A stretch of 64,000 nucleotides of DNA from Streptomyces griseomycini (lineage in GTDB: Bacteria; Actinomycetota; Actinomycetes; Streptomycetales; Streptomycetaceae). Below the pieces are notes generated by a model that searched no databases, was not told the DNA's origin, and saw only the letters and a list, made by a program, of their open reading frames with translations. A program made the translations under genes and the position numbers. The stretch lies in contig NZ_JACHJI010000018.1 in assembly GCF_014203535.1 (NCBI RefSeq), forward strand, positions 20,885-84,884, read 5' to 3'. This document shows, piece after piece, positions 51,041 through 59,690 of the stretch (positions within the stretch are counted from its first letter, which is position 1; every line of letters starts with the position of its first letter).

Positions 51041-51901
51041 GTGCCGGACGAATTCAGGGAGGAGTTCGCTCCCGACGGTCAGGTACATGCCGACCAGCTG
51101 GAGCAGGCGGAGCTCAGTCCCAGCAGCCTGCTGAGACTGGAGGCCGACCTGGCCCTGAGCGCGGGCGTACGGGAAAACGTCCGGGCTCAGGCGGCACGAC
51201 TGGAAGCCGACCAGCGGCTCATAGAGATCCTGCGCCGCGACGGATTCAAGGGCCCCCGCTACGAAAAGGCCGCCGCCGGCTGGTGGAGCTACGGCTGGCG
51301 CACCATGGTCAAGTGGACCGGCACCGGGGAGATTTTCCGCCGCTCACGCCTGGCAGGCCGCCCCGTCCCCGCCGACAAGATCACCATCACGTGGAGCCGG
51401 GACGACCGCCACCAGGTAGCCACCGACTCCGTCATCAAAGGCATGGAACTCTTCCGCGACCGCGGATTAGTCCAAGGCAAGTGGAGCCCTCAAGGCGGCG
51501 CCAGCCTCACCACCTACTTCGTCGGCGCCACCATCCGCGCCTTCCGCCCGACCTATATGGCATGGTTCCGCAGCCAGCAGACAGGGCAAGCTGAGCTGAA
51601 CACAAGCCCCGGCTACGGGAACAACGACGAGCCGCAGCGCGAGATCCCCGACCAGCGGGTAACCGACCCCTACTACGCCGCAGCCACCCACGACGAACTC
51701 TCGCGAATCCTGCCCCACATCACCGACCCGCAACTGCGCGAAGCACTGGGCTGGCGAGCCATGGGATACACCCAGGCCGAAGCCGCCCAGCGGGTCGGTC
51801 TGACGGACAAAGCCCTGGAACGCCGCACCAGCCGCGCCCGCGCAAGAATCCGCGACACCCACCTGCGTCAGCCCGAACTCGGGGAAGGGGGAGCACGATG
51901 A
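51041..51901 (+). CDS. RNA polymerase sigma factor, sigma-70/ECF-like, TTA-containing
   Basis: A 286-residue protein, GTG start after GAGGGAGC. An acidic N-terminus and helical stretch (RLEADQRLIEILRRDGFKGP) precede a sigma region-2-like segment, TDSVIKGMELFRDRGLVQGK and TTYFVGATIRAFRPTYMAWF. A C-terminal region-4-like HTH follows, ALGWRAMGYTQAEAAQRVGL with DKALERRTSRARARIRDTHL. Leu143 is encoded by TTA (51467-51469), a codon read only by the bldA tRNA in Streptomyces, so production is probably limited to late growth. It overlaps the next gene by four bases. No anti-sigma gene is adjacent. Confidence 0.82.
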   Translation: MPDEFREEFAPDGQVHADQLEQAELSPSSLLRLEADLALSAGVRENVRAQAARLEADQRLIEILRRDGFKGPRYEKAAAGWWSYGWRTMVKWTGTGEIFRRSRLAGRPVPADKITITWSRDDRHQVATDSVIKGMELFRDRGLVQGKWSPQGGASLTTYFVGATIRAFRPTYMAWFRSQQTGQAELNTSPGYGNNDEPQREIPDQRVTDPYYAAATHDELSRILPHITDPQLREALGWRAMGYTQAEAAQRVGLTDKALERRTSRARARIRDTHLRQPELGEGGAR

Positions 51902-53580
51902 TCGTCCGAAAGGAAGCCGAGGACAACTTCGCTGAGACCGAAGACGACGACTTCGACGCCCTGCTCAACGCCTCCAGCCTGGGCGCCCCCCACGTTCTCG
52001 CCGAGGACGCCCCCATCCCCGCCGACATGCACCGCCGCCTGTCCCAGGCGGCGGCCCGCCCTGCCCGGCACGAAACGGAACCGGCCGCACAGAAGGAGAC
52101 CGACTGCGCCCCGGGTGCCTCCCGCAGCAGCCTGCTCCTCCAGCTCGATGCATCCCGGACCCACTTCGACGACGCCCTGAGCAGACTGCGACGGGAACCC
52201 CCGCTGCTGGTCCTGTGGTGCACCCTGGGATCGGGCAAGACCGCCAGCGCACTGCACTGGCTGTGCAACCTCGCCGATGAGGACCGTGCGGCATGGTCTG
52301 TGAAAGCACCGACACAGCCGCAGAGACTGCTGCAGCGGGCACTGCCAAAGCGAGACCACTTCATCTGGGAGCCGCAGACTAGCTCTGTGACGGGCGGCAG
52401 AGCGCCTGCTGCCTGGTACGTGGGCCGCGGCATGCCCCAGGACGACCTGACGACCACGCTTCCGCACCCCAGCTGCATCAGTACTTCCCCCCGCGCACAA
52501 CTGCCGCTGTACGTGCTGGACGACTTGCCGTTCCTCCAAGTCCCTGCACCGCAGTGCAGCGTCCGGCCTGCACGAATGACCGAACTGCTGACCCTCTGGG
52601 AAACGATCCCTGGATGCGCTGCCTCGCCGAGGCCCGAATTCTGGCGAGGACTCCGGCAGGCAAAGGTGCCCCTGCCTGGTTTCAGCCCGGGACCGGCACG
52701 CCACAGTCAGGGACGGCTAATGTGGACAGGACCATGGTGCAGGCATTTGTTCGTGCCGCGATCGAGCCTTGTGCTGGCCACACAATGCACCGGTGTCCTT
52801 ACGGGAGCACTGGAGCTTCGTACACTCCACAAGCAGCCTGTGGTATCGCTGCGGTCCCATGCCGACAGGCTCTTGAGTCATTGGTGCAGCCCGATGCCCT
52901 TGTCGGCTGCCTGTGGGCTGATGGCGACCGAGGGCATGTTTTTCAGTAGTCACCTGTATGCCCGCTGGTGCCCGGTAGAGGACCACAGTGTCCACAGGAT
53001 TCCTGCCGTATCAGGGTCGCTGCTTTTCGAGAGCTACATCTTTGGGAGCGGCTGGCCTGCACCACAGCGGTGCGAACCCGATGCGGTGGCAAGGCCCGCA
53101 CTGCGGATGTGGACCGAGCACGGGGAAGAGGGGACGACCGAGCACGCAGTCCTGAAGATGACAATGCACCAGGAAAGCGGTGGCGGAGTTCAGGTGCCGG
53201 TCCGGCTCACCTACCGGTCTGCCGATCCCTACGCCGTGGAAGCCGTATTCCACCCGGATGATCCAGGAAACGAGATTACATGGAGCTTCGCGCGTGATTT
53301 GCTCCTCGAGGGCCTGGAATACCACGCGGGAGAAGGAGATGTAACGGTGTGGAGCCCTCCGGCCCTGCGGGGAAAACACGAGGAGCGGCGTACCCTCATC
53401 CGGCTGAGCTCCCCAGAGGGAACGGCTCTGCTCTCTGCCTCGCGCACCCAACTGAAAAAGTACCTGGACAAGACACTACTTCTTGTCGCGGTCGGCACCG
53501 AATGCGAGCGGTTCGGCAGCGCACTGGACAGGCTCGAAAGGAAGCTGGGCGAGCTCACCTGCCCGGGTTTCAATGACTAG
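51898..53580 (+). CDS. Sigma-coupled ORF ending in an SsgA-family domain
   Basis: ATG at 51898 overlaps the sigma-factor stop (ATGA). One open frame of 560 codons runs to 53580. Residues 1-90 are acidic and disordered (NFAETEDDDFDALLNASSLG). Residues 95-200 have LVLWCTLGSGKTASALHWL, superficially P-loop-like but lacking the first conserved Gly/Ala. Residues 200-400 are Cys-rich with weaker GC3 than neighbours and may be decayed or foreign. Residues 404-560 are a clear SsgA-like (SALP) domain: VPVRLTYRSADPYAVEAVFH, ITWSFARDLLLEGLEYHAGE and SSPEGTALLSASRTQLKKYL. Either a natural fusion or two genes joined by loss of a stop. Confidence 0.5.
   Translation: MIVRKEAEDNFAETEDDDFDALLNASSLGAPHVLAEDAPIPADMHRRLSQAAARPARHETEPAAQKETDCAPGASRSSLLLQLDASRTHFDDALSRLRREPPLLVLWCTLGSGKTASALHWLCNLADEDRAAWSVKAPTQPQRLLQRALPKRDHFIWEPQTSSVTGGRAPAAWYVGRGMPQDDLTTTLPHPSCISTSPRAQLPLYVLDDLPFLQVPAPQCSVRPARMTELLTLWETIPGCAASPRPEFWRGLRQAKVPLPGFSPGPARHSQGRLMWTGPWCRHLFVPRSSLVLATQCTGVLTGALELRTLHKQPVVSLRSHADRLLSHWCSPMPLSAACGLMATEGMFFSSHLYARWCPVEDHSVHRIPAVSGSLLFESYIFGSGWPAPQRCEPDAVARPALRMWTEHGEEGTTEHAVLKMTMHQESGGGVQVPVRLTYRSADPYAVEAVFHPDDPGNEITWSFARDLLLEGLEYHAGEGDVTVWSPPALRGKHEERRTLIRLSSPEGTALLSASRTQLKKYLDKTLLLVAVGTECERFGSALDRLERKLGELTCPGFND
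53107..53580 (+). CDS. Alternative reading: stand-alone SsgA-family cell-division regulator
   Basis: An in-frame ATG at 53107 would give a 157-residue protein, close to the usual 130-145 residues of SsgA-like proteins, beginning MWTEHGEEGTTEHAVLKMTM. The family controls septum placement and peptidoglycan assembly during sporulation in Streptomyces. The ribosome-binding site is weak (GGCAAGG). Domain content is certain; the start is not, because the frame is open all the way back to 51898. Confidence 0.55.
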   Translation: MWTEHGEEGTTEHAVLKMTMHQESGGGVQVPVRLTYRSADPYAVEAVFHPDDPGNEITWSFARDLLLEGLEYHAGEGDVTVWSPPALRGKHEERRTLIRLSSPEGTALLSASRTQLKKYLDKTLLLVAVGTECERFGSALDRLERKLGELTCPGFND

Positions 53581-53689
53581 CCTCCACAGTCAGGTACAAC
53601 GCCAAGACCCTGCGCAACCAACCCGCGCCTACCCCTTTAGTGCCGGGTTCCTCTTTCGCCGGGGATGTGTCCTGATGGCGGGGTGGTTC

Positions 53690-54840
53690 GGTCACTCGGG
53701 GGCGGGTGCTGGACGGTGGTGTCACGAGCACGGCCGAGCCGTGATGAGAACGAGCAGCAGGTCGTACGTCGGCTGTCGCGGGCGCGCAAGGCGCCGCGTG
53801 ATCTGGTGGTGCGGGCTCGGACGGTCGAGCCGAGCTGGTCCGGGCAGAGGGTGCCGGCCATTGCGGATGAGCTCAGGTGCAGTCCCAGGACGGTCCGCCG
53901 CCGGCTGCACCGCTTCAACCGCTCGGGCCTGGACGGGCTGGAGGACCTGGGCGGTCAGGGCCGCGAGCGGCGGATCGCCGAGGCGGAACGTTCAAGGATC
54001 ATCGGCCTGGTCAGACAGGCTCCGCCGGGCCGGCTGACCGTGCGGGCCGATGGGAGGGCTGGCCGCGGCGGATGAATCGGGGCCGCCAAAGTGGGCCCTT
54101 GACTCACTGACTGCCGAGGCCAGGGGGCTGGGTATCGCCATCGGCCGCAGCCAGGTCCGCCGGATCCTGCTCGCCGAGGGCGTGCGCCGGCGCCGCACCC
54201 GGTCCTGGACCCGCTCGAAGGACGCGGACTTCGAGGGAGAAGGACCGGGGTCATCGGGCTCTGCACCTGCCCGCCCGAAGGCGCGACGGTCGTCTGCGCC
54301 GACGGGCTCGGACCGGTGATCCCGCGTACGTTCCCGCCGGCGCCGGGCTGGTCGCCGAGCGGGCACCGGATCGGATCCGAGGTCGACCACGGCCGCGGAC
54401 CGGAGAGGGCCTGGGGCTACGGAGCACCGCGGATCCGCGACGGACACGAGGTCACCATGACCGCGTCCTGGCGCAACAGCATCTACCGCCAGCAGTTCCT
54501 GCAGCGTCCGGAGGAGGACAACCCGGCCGGCGAGATCGTGGTCGCCACCGACAACCTGTCCTCGCACAGCAGCCTGTCCACCCGCACCTGGCTTCAGGAC
54601 CACCCGGAATCCGGCATGTCTTCATCCCCGTCGGCGCCTGCCGGCTCAGCCTCCAGGAAGGCTGGTGGCGCATCTTCCGCAAGGCCGCCCTCGCCGGCCG
54701 GTCCTTCGCCGGACCACCCGAGATCGAACAGGCCACCCGCCTCGCGACATCCCGGCTCAACGCCCGAGCTCAGCCCTGGATACGGGGCAGACCTGCACCC
54801 CCCACCAGGCGCTTACGCCGCCGGTATGTGTACACCCTTC
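53690..54840 (+). pseudogene. IS630-family transposase remnant
   Basis: Three consecutive frames reconstruct one gene. They are the HTH part KAPRDLVVRARTVEPSWSGQ and PAIADELRCSPRTVRRRLHR with NRSGLDGLEDLGGQGRERRI (to about 54045), then LDSLTAEARGLGIAIGRSQV with RRTRSWTRSKDADFE (to about 54240), then PAPGWSPSGHRIGSEVDHGR, EIVVATDNLSSHSSLSTRTW and further degraded catalytic residues. At least three frameshifts inactivate it. It separates the SsgA ORF from the TetR gene. Confidence 0.75.
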
Positions 54841-54903
54841 GAGGAGCCCGGCACCAGGCGCCCCCATCGCCGCCTTCGGCTGGTGCGCAGGGATCTTGCC
54901 CGG

Positions 54904-55494
54904 TCAGGCCCAGGCTGCGGCGAGCCGATGGGCCATCGCGTGCAGGGTCGGGCGCGAGGGTGCGGGCGCGCCGGTCATCACCATCAGAGTGAGCGGTCCG
55001 CACAGTTCGGCGACGGCTGATTGGTCTTCCGGTACCGCGCCGAGCCTAGTCCGGACGTGATCCAGTACAGCGCGGGCCGGTGCGGCCAGCAGGTCGGCGT
55101 CGGCGACGAGGCGGCCGACCTCGGAGTCGTGCTGGGCTTCGCCGAGCAGCGCTCGGTAGGCGGCTCCCGCGGGTGAGGTCGTGAGGAAGGTGGCCAGCCT
55201 GACCAGGAAATCGGTCATCGTGCGGACCGGGTCGGCGTGTGCGGTGACGGCCAGCTCGCTGCGCGCGTCCTCATCGCAGGCTTCGATCAGGATGTGCGCC
55301 TTGGTCGGCCACCACCGGTACACGGTCATCCGCCCCACTCCGGCGCGCTCCGCGATGCCTTTCATGGTCATCGCGGAGTAGCCGATCTCGACGAGCAGGT
55401 CGTCGACGGCGCGCAGGACGGCGACGCGGGCGACCTCACTGCGTGGGCGCCCGGGGGCGGCAGGGCCGGTCATGCTGACAGAGTATCGGGACAT
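54904..55494 (-). CDS. TetR-family transcriptional regulator
   Basis: A 196-residue regulator with the TetR HTH at residues about 25-70: VLRAVDDLLVEIGYSAMTMK and ERAGVGRMTVYRWWPTKAHI. The C-terminal ligand-binding region (FLTTSPAGAAYRALLGEAQH, VGRLVADADLLAAPARAVLD) is of a common TetR_C type. ATG 55494 or ATG 55473 (MTGPAAPGRP) may start it. It is divergent from the molybdenum hydroxylase operon with a 394-bp gap and is the natural candidate for its regulator; the inducer is unknown. Confidence 0.88.
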   Translation of the reverse strand: MSRYSVSMTGPAAPGRPRSEVARVAVLRAVDDLLVEIGYSAMTMKGIAERAGVGRMTVYRWWPTKAHILIEACDEDARSELAVTAHADPVRTMTDFLVRLATFLTTSPAGAAYRALLGEAQHDSEVGRLVADADLLAAPARAVLDHVRTRLGAVPEDQSAVAELCGPLTLMVMTGAPAPSRPTLHAMAHRLAAAWA

Positions 55495-55888
55495 GGCATA
55501 CCGCTACCCGCCGGCCGCAGCCCGGGGCGAGTGCGGCGTGCAACGCACGTGAGGTCCCCGGTCCTATGGGTCCGGCACCCCTTCATATCGAGACACCGTG
55601 CATCGAATCTGCTAGGGTTTCGAAGCAGCAAGCCTCGTTATTGTCCGAGCGGGACCGACCCCGGTCGTTCCCGAAGTGTTTGCGGCGTTGCGCTCCCGTG
55701 CGGGCTGCGAGCGGCCGATCCCTTTAGAGCCGTCGTGTCCTGTACGTCGTGATGCCGTAACCCAGGTGACGCGCCCGGCCGTTTCTCACGCTGGTGTCGC
55801 AGCGGCCTGTGTCACGCAGTCCTCTTCCGGCCCTCTCAGCCACGGCACGACCCGACCCATCCGCGATCAGCCGAGGAGATGCAGCAGG
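55495..55888. promoter_or_regulatory. Divergent promoter region, TetR gene and molybdenum hydroxylase operon
   Basis: No gene is supported in these 394 bp. An A/T-richer patch at 55580-55650 contains TCGAA and TTCGA half-sites at 55603-55623 that could form an operator, but symmetry is weak. The leader of the operon is then over 200 bases long. Confidence 0.4.
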
Positions 55889-56500
55889 ATGTCCGACAAC
55901 GACGAAGCGCCCATAGGCGGGCACAGCCGCCGGGCTGTACTCAAAACGGGTGGGTTCGCCGCCACGCTGGTCGCCACCGGCGGTGTGCTGGGCACCGCCG
56001 TCGGCGAGGGCGCGGGCGCTGCACCGCCCGCCCCGGCCACTGAGGTGACACTCGACGTCAACGGCAGAACTCATCGCCTCACAGTCGAGACCCGGGTGAC
56101 CCTCCTGGAGACGGTGCGTGAGCGTCTCGGCCTGACGGGCACGAAGAAGGGCTGCGATCGGGGCGAGTGCGGCGCCTGCACGGTTCTCGTCGACGGCCGG
56201 CGTGTGAAGTCGTGCCTGACCCTCGCGGTCATGGAGGACGGCCGGGAGATCACCACGGTCGAAGGGCTGGCCCGCGGCGAAGAACTGCATCCCGTGCAAG
56301 AGGCGTTCATCCGGCGGGACGCCTTCCAGTGCGGGTTCTGCACCCCCGGGCAGATCATGTCCGCCGTCGCCTGCATCGACGAGGGGCATACGGGCTCCGA
56401 CGACGAGATCCGGGAGTGGATGAGCGGCAACCTCTGCCGGTGCAGTTGCTATCCGAACATCGTCGACGCCGTACGGGACGCCGCGAGGGAGCGCGCGTGA
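55889..56500 (+). CDS. Tat-exported 2Fe-2S subunit of a xanthine dehydrogenase-family oxidoreductase
   Basis: A 203-residue small subunit. The N-terminus has a twin-arginine motif SRRAVLKTGGFAATLVATGG with hydrophobic core, so the enzyme is likely folded and exported. The two iron-sulfur clusters are bound by KKGCDRGECGACTVLVDG plus SCLTL (plant-ferredoxin type) and by QCGFCTPGQIMSA with GNLCRCSCYPNI. It matches the YagT/PaoA subunit of aldehyde oxidoreductases. ATG 55889 was chosen by family length and GAGGAG upstream. First gene of a four-gene operon; overlaps the next by one base. Confidence 0.9.
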   Translation: MSDNDEAPIGGHSRRAVLKTGGFAATLVATGGVLGTAVGEGAGAAPPAPATEVTLDVNGRTHRLTVETRVTLLETVRERLGLTGTKKGCDRGECGACTVLVDGRRVKSCLTLAVMEDGREITTVEGLARGEELHPVQEAFIRRDAFQCGFCTPGQIMSAVACIDEGHTGSDDEIREWMSGNLCRCSCYPNIVDAVRDAARERA

Positions 56501-57483
56501 TGAAGCCGTTCGACTACACGCGCACGGCACGTGCGTCCGAGGCCGTGCGGTTGGTGGCGGCCCGCCCGGGGGCGACGTTCGTCGCGGGCGGGACCGAGTT
56601 GCTGAACCTCGTCAGGGACCGGGCTCTCGCCCCGGACCTGGTCGTGGACATCAATCAGGTCCCGCTGTCAGGCATCGAACTGCGCGACGGCACGTTGCAC
56701 GTGGGGGCGATGGCCCGGATGCGGGAGGTGGCCGAGCACCCGGTGGTCCGTTCAGGGTTCCCGGTGATGTCCGAGGCCCTGCTGGCGTCGGCGTCCCCGC
56801 AGATCCGCAACCGGGCCTCCATCGGCGGGAACCTCATGCAGCGCACGCGGTGCTGGTACTACCGCGACGCCGGCAGCCCGTGCAACAAGCGCGAGCCCGG
56901 CAGCGGATGCCCGGCCATCACGGGGCAGAACCGCTGGCACGCGATCCACGGCGGCAGTCGCCACTGCATCGCCGTACATCCCTCCGACCTCGCGGTCGCA
57001 CTGAGCGCTCTGCAGGCCACCGTTGTCGTTCTCGGCCCACGGGGCGAACGTTCCATCCCTCTCAAGGACTTCTACCTCCTGCCCGGCACGACCCCGCACA
57101 AGGAGACGGCACTGCGGCACGGCGAGCTGATCACCGGGGTCACCGTCCCCGGGAGCCGGTCGGCCCGTCACTCGCGCTACCTCAAGCTGCGCGACCGGGC
57201 GGCGTTCGAGTTCGCCGTGGTCTCCGTGGCCGCGGCGCTGACCATGGAAGGCAGCGAGGTGAGCGATGTCCACCTCGCCTTCGGGGGCATCGCCCCGCGG
57301 CCGTGGCGCTCGGCCGAGGCCGAAGCGGCCCTGCGCGGGCGGCCGTTGACCGACTCCACCATCGCGTCGGCCGCCCAGGCACTGGTCAGCGGCGCGCAGC
57401 CGCGCGAGCACAACACGTTCAAGGTCGAGCTGGTACGCCGTGCACTGGCCGACATTCTGACCGACCTGGGAGGCAGGCGATGA
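56500..57483 (+). CDS. FAD-binding subunit of the molybdenum hydroxylase
   Basis: A 327-residue medium subunit. FAD-binding features are FVAGGTELLNLVRDRALAPD and QIRNRASIGGNLMQRTRCWY; the C-terminal CO-dehydrogenase flavoprotein domain has YLKLRDRAAFEFAVVSVAAA. The Cys-rich insert CWYYRDAGSPCNKREPGSGC, absent from ordinary xanthine dehydrogenases, is the 4Fe-4S binding insert seen in YagS/PaoB-type subunits. ATG 56500 overlaps the previous stop; GTG 56497 is possible. It passes electrons between the 2Fe-2S subunit and an acceptor. Confidence 0.9.
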   Translation: MKPFDYTRTARASEAVRLVAARPGATFVAGGTELLNLVRDRALAPDLVVDINQVPLSGIELRDGTLHVGAMARMREVAEHPVVRSGFPVMSEALLASASPQIRNRASIGGNLMQRTRCWYYRDAGSPCNKREPGSGCPAITGQNRWHAIHGGSRHCIAVHPSDLAVALSALQATVVVLGPRGERSIPLKDFYLLPGTTPHKETALRHGELITGVTVPGSRSARHSRYLKLRDRAAFEFAVVSVAAALTMEGSEVSDVHLAFGGIAPRPWRSAEAEAALRGRPLTDSTIASAAQALVSGAQPREHNTFKVELVRRALADILTDLGGRR

Positions 57484-59690
57484 GCCGGATCGTGGGCAGG
57501 CCCGTGCCCCGCGTCGAGGGCCACGCGAAGGTGACCGGCGCGGCCGAGTTCACCGCGGACGTGCACGTCCCCGGCGCCCTGCACGGCGTCATGGTGCTCA
57601 GCACCGTCGCCCGCGGACGGATCACCCGCCTGGAGACCCGGCAGGCCGAGCGCTCCGCCGGTGTGGCCGCCGTGATGACCCACCGGAACATGCCACGCTT
57701 GACGGTCCCGGAACCGCATCTGCTGGTCAAGCGCTTCCTCCCGCTGCAGGACACGGAGATCCACCACAGCGGCCAGCCGGTCGCTCTCGTCCTGGCCGAG
57801 ACCCTGGAGCAGGCCCAGCACGCGGCGACGCTCGTGCGCGTCTCCTATGACACCCAGCCCGTCCGGACGGTCTTCGAAGACGCCATGGACGACGCCTGGA
57901 TCCCCCCGCCCGAGGAGGAGCCCGGGGAGACCCCCGTGCCCAACGAGCTCACCCGCGGTGACCCCGAGGGCGCCCTCGCGCGCGCCGACCTGCGCGTCGA
58001 CGTCACCTACACCACGCCCATCCACCATCACAACCCGATCGAGCCGTCCGCGACCACGGCTGTCTGGCGGGGCCGAAAGGTGACGGTGTACGACGCCAGC
58101 CAGGGGGTCACCGCCGCCCAGGAGAGCATCGCCCAAGCCCTCGACCTGCCGGTCGGGCACGTTCGCGTGATCTCGCGGTATCTGGGGGGAGGGTTCGGCT
58201 GCAAGACGCCGTGGCCGCACACCGTACTCACCGCTGCCGCCGCCCGGGAGGTCGACCGCCCGGTCAAACTCGTCCTGTCCCGCTCCGACTCCTACAGCCT
58301 GCACGGGCACCGCTCCCAGGCCCATCAGCGCCTGCGGCTCGGAGCCCGGCGGGACGGCACGCTCACCGCCATCGACCACGTCACCACCCAGCAGGTCTCC
58401 CGGACCGAGGACGAGTTCCTGCCCAGCGCCAGCGTGCCCACCCGCCGCCTGTACGCCTGCGACAACCTCTCCCTCGCCCAGCGGGCAGTCCGGCTCGACC
58501 TGCCCACCCCGGCCTGGATGCGCTCGCCCGAGGTCATGCCGGCCCACGGTTTGGAGTGCGCACTCGACGAACTGGCCTACGCGGCGGACATGGACCCGAT
58601 CGAGTTGCGGCTGCGCAACCACACCGCCACCGACCCCGAGACCGGCGAGCCGTTCCCCAGCAAACACCTCAAGGAGTGCTACCGGCGCGGCGCCACCGCG
58701 TTCGGCTGGAGCGAACGCAACCCGCGCCCCGGCTCGATGCGCGACGGCCGCATCCGCATCGGCTGGGGCATGGCGACCGCCGCGCACAGCGCAGGCGGCA
58801 TGCCCGGCGCAGCCGCCCGTGTCACCCTTTCCACCGAGGGCACGGCGCAGGTGCAGGTCGCCACCCAGGACATCGGCACCGGCACCTACACGGTCATGTC
58901 CCAGATGGCCGCGCACGTGCTGGGCCTGCCCCTGGACGACGTCGACTTCGTGCTCGGCGACACGAACCTGCCCTACGCGTCGCTGTCGGCCTCCTCCGCC
59001 ACCGTTCCGGCCGTCGGCAGCGCCGTCAACCGCACCTGCACCAAAGCCCGGCAGAAGCTGATCGGCCTCGCCGTCGCCGACCCGCGCTCCCCGCTGCACG
59101 ATCTGCCCGCCGACGGGATCACCGCCGAAGAGGGGACCCTTTACCAGACGAGCCGGCCCGAGCGGCGGGACAGCATCCGCGCGGTGCTCACCCGCCACGG
59201 CCGGCCGCTCGACGTCGCCACCGAGGCCCCGGAGGAGAGCGGGGAGCAGTACTCCACCGGGGCCGTCTTCGCCGAGGTACGCGTCGACCCACTGCTCGGC
59301 CAGGTCCGCGTCACCCGCATGCTCGGAGCCTTCGATCCCGGGCGCGTCCTCAACCGCAGAACGATCCGCAGCCAGGTCATCGGCGGCTTCATCTGGGCGG
59401 TCGGTTTCACCCTCACCGAACACACCCTTCTCGACACCCGGTACGGCCGGTTCGTCAACCGCAATCTCTCCGGCTACCTGATCCCCGTCAACGCCGACAT
59501 CCCCGACATCCAGGCCCTCTTCATCGACCAGCCGGATCCGACCAGCCAGGCCCTCGGTGCCCGTGGGTTCGGCGAGACACCGATGTGCGGCATGACCGCC
59601 GCCATCGCCAACGCCGTCCACCACGCCACCGGACGCCGGATCCGCGACCTGCCCCTCACCCAGGACAAACTCATCGCGAGCGCATCATGA
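57480..59690 (+). CDS. Molybdopterin-binding catalytic subunit, xanthine dehydrogenase/aldehyde oxidase family
   Basis: A 736-residue large subunit starting MSRIVGRPVPRVEGHAKVTG, overlapping the FAD gene by four bases. The Moco-binding domain shows RYLGGGFGCKTPWPHTVL, QDIGTGTYTVMSQMAAHVLG and SASSATVPAVGSAVNRT. The catalytic glutamate is in LGARGFGETPMCG near the C-terminus. Family and operon layout resemble YagR/PaoC. It has no signal peptide of its own and would be exported with the Tat subunit. The substrate is likely an aldehyde, inferred from family only. Confidence 0.9.
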   Translation: MSRIVGRPVPRVEGHAKVTGAAEFTADVHVPGALHGVMVLSTVARGRITRLETRQAERSAGVAAVMTHRNMPRLTVPEPHLLVKRFLPLQDTEIHHSGQPVALVLAETLEQAQHAATLVRVSYDTQPVRTVFEDAMDDAWIPPPEEEPGETPVPNELTRGDPEGALARADLRVDVTYTTPIHHHNPIEPSATTAVWRGRKVTVYDASQGVTAAQESIAQALDLPVGHVRVISRYLGGGFGCKTPWPHTVLTAAAAREVDRPVKLVLSRSDSYSLHGHRSQAHQRLRLGARRDGTLTAIDHVTTQQVSRTEDEFLPSASVPTRRLYACDNLSLAQRAVRLDLPTPAWMRSPEVMPAHGLECALDELAYAADMDPIELRLRNHTATDPETGEPFPSKHLKECYRRGATAFGWSERNPRPGSMRDGRIRIGWGMATAAHSAGGMPGAAARVTLSTEGTAQVQVATQDIGTGTYTVMSQMAAHVLGLPLDDVDFVLGDTNLPYASLSASSATVPAVGSAVNRTCTKARQKLIGLAVADPRSPLHDLPADGITAEEGTLYQTSRPERRDSIRAVLTRHGRPLDVATEAPEESGEQYSTGAVFAEVRVDPLLGQVRVTRMLGAFDPGRVLNRRTIRSQVIGGFIWAVGFTLTEHTLLDTRYGRFVNRNLSGYLIPVNADIPDIQALFIDQPDPTSQALGARGFGETPMCGMTAAIANAVHHATGRRIRDLPLTQDKLIASAS

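Noticed and set aside
52180..52290. Walker A-like motif LGSGKT in the sigma-coupled ORF
   Set aside because: The first conserved Gly/Ala of GxxxxGK(S/T) is absent and no Walker B or ATPase fold follows; I do not call it an NTPase.
57177..59624. 815-codon minus-strand frame over the molybdenum hydroxylase genes
   Set aside because: Antisense shadow caused by high GC; the plus-strand product has conserved Moco motifs and operon overlaps.
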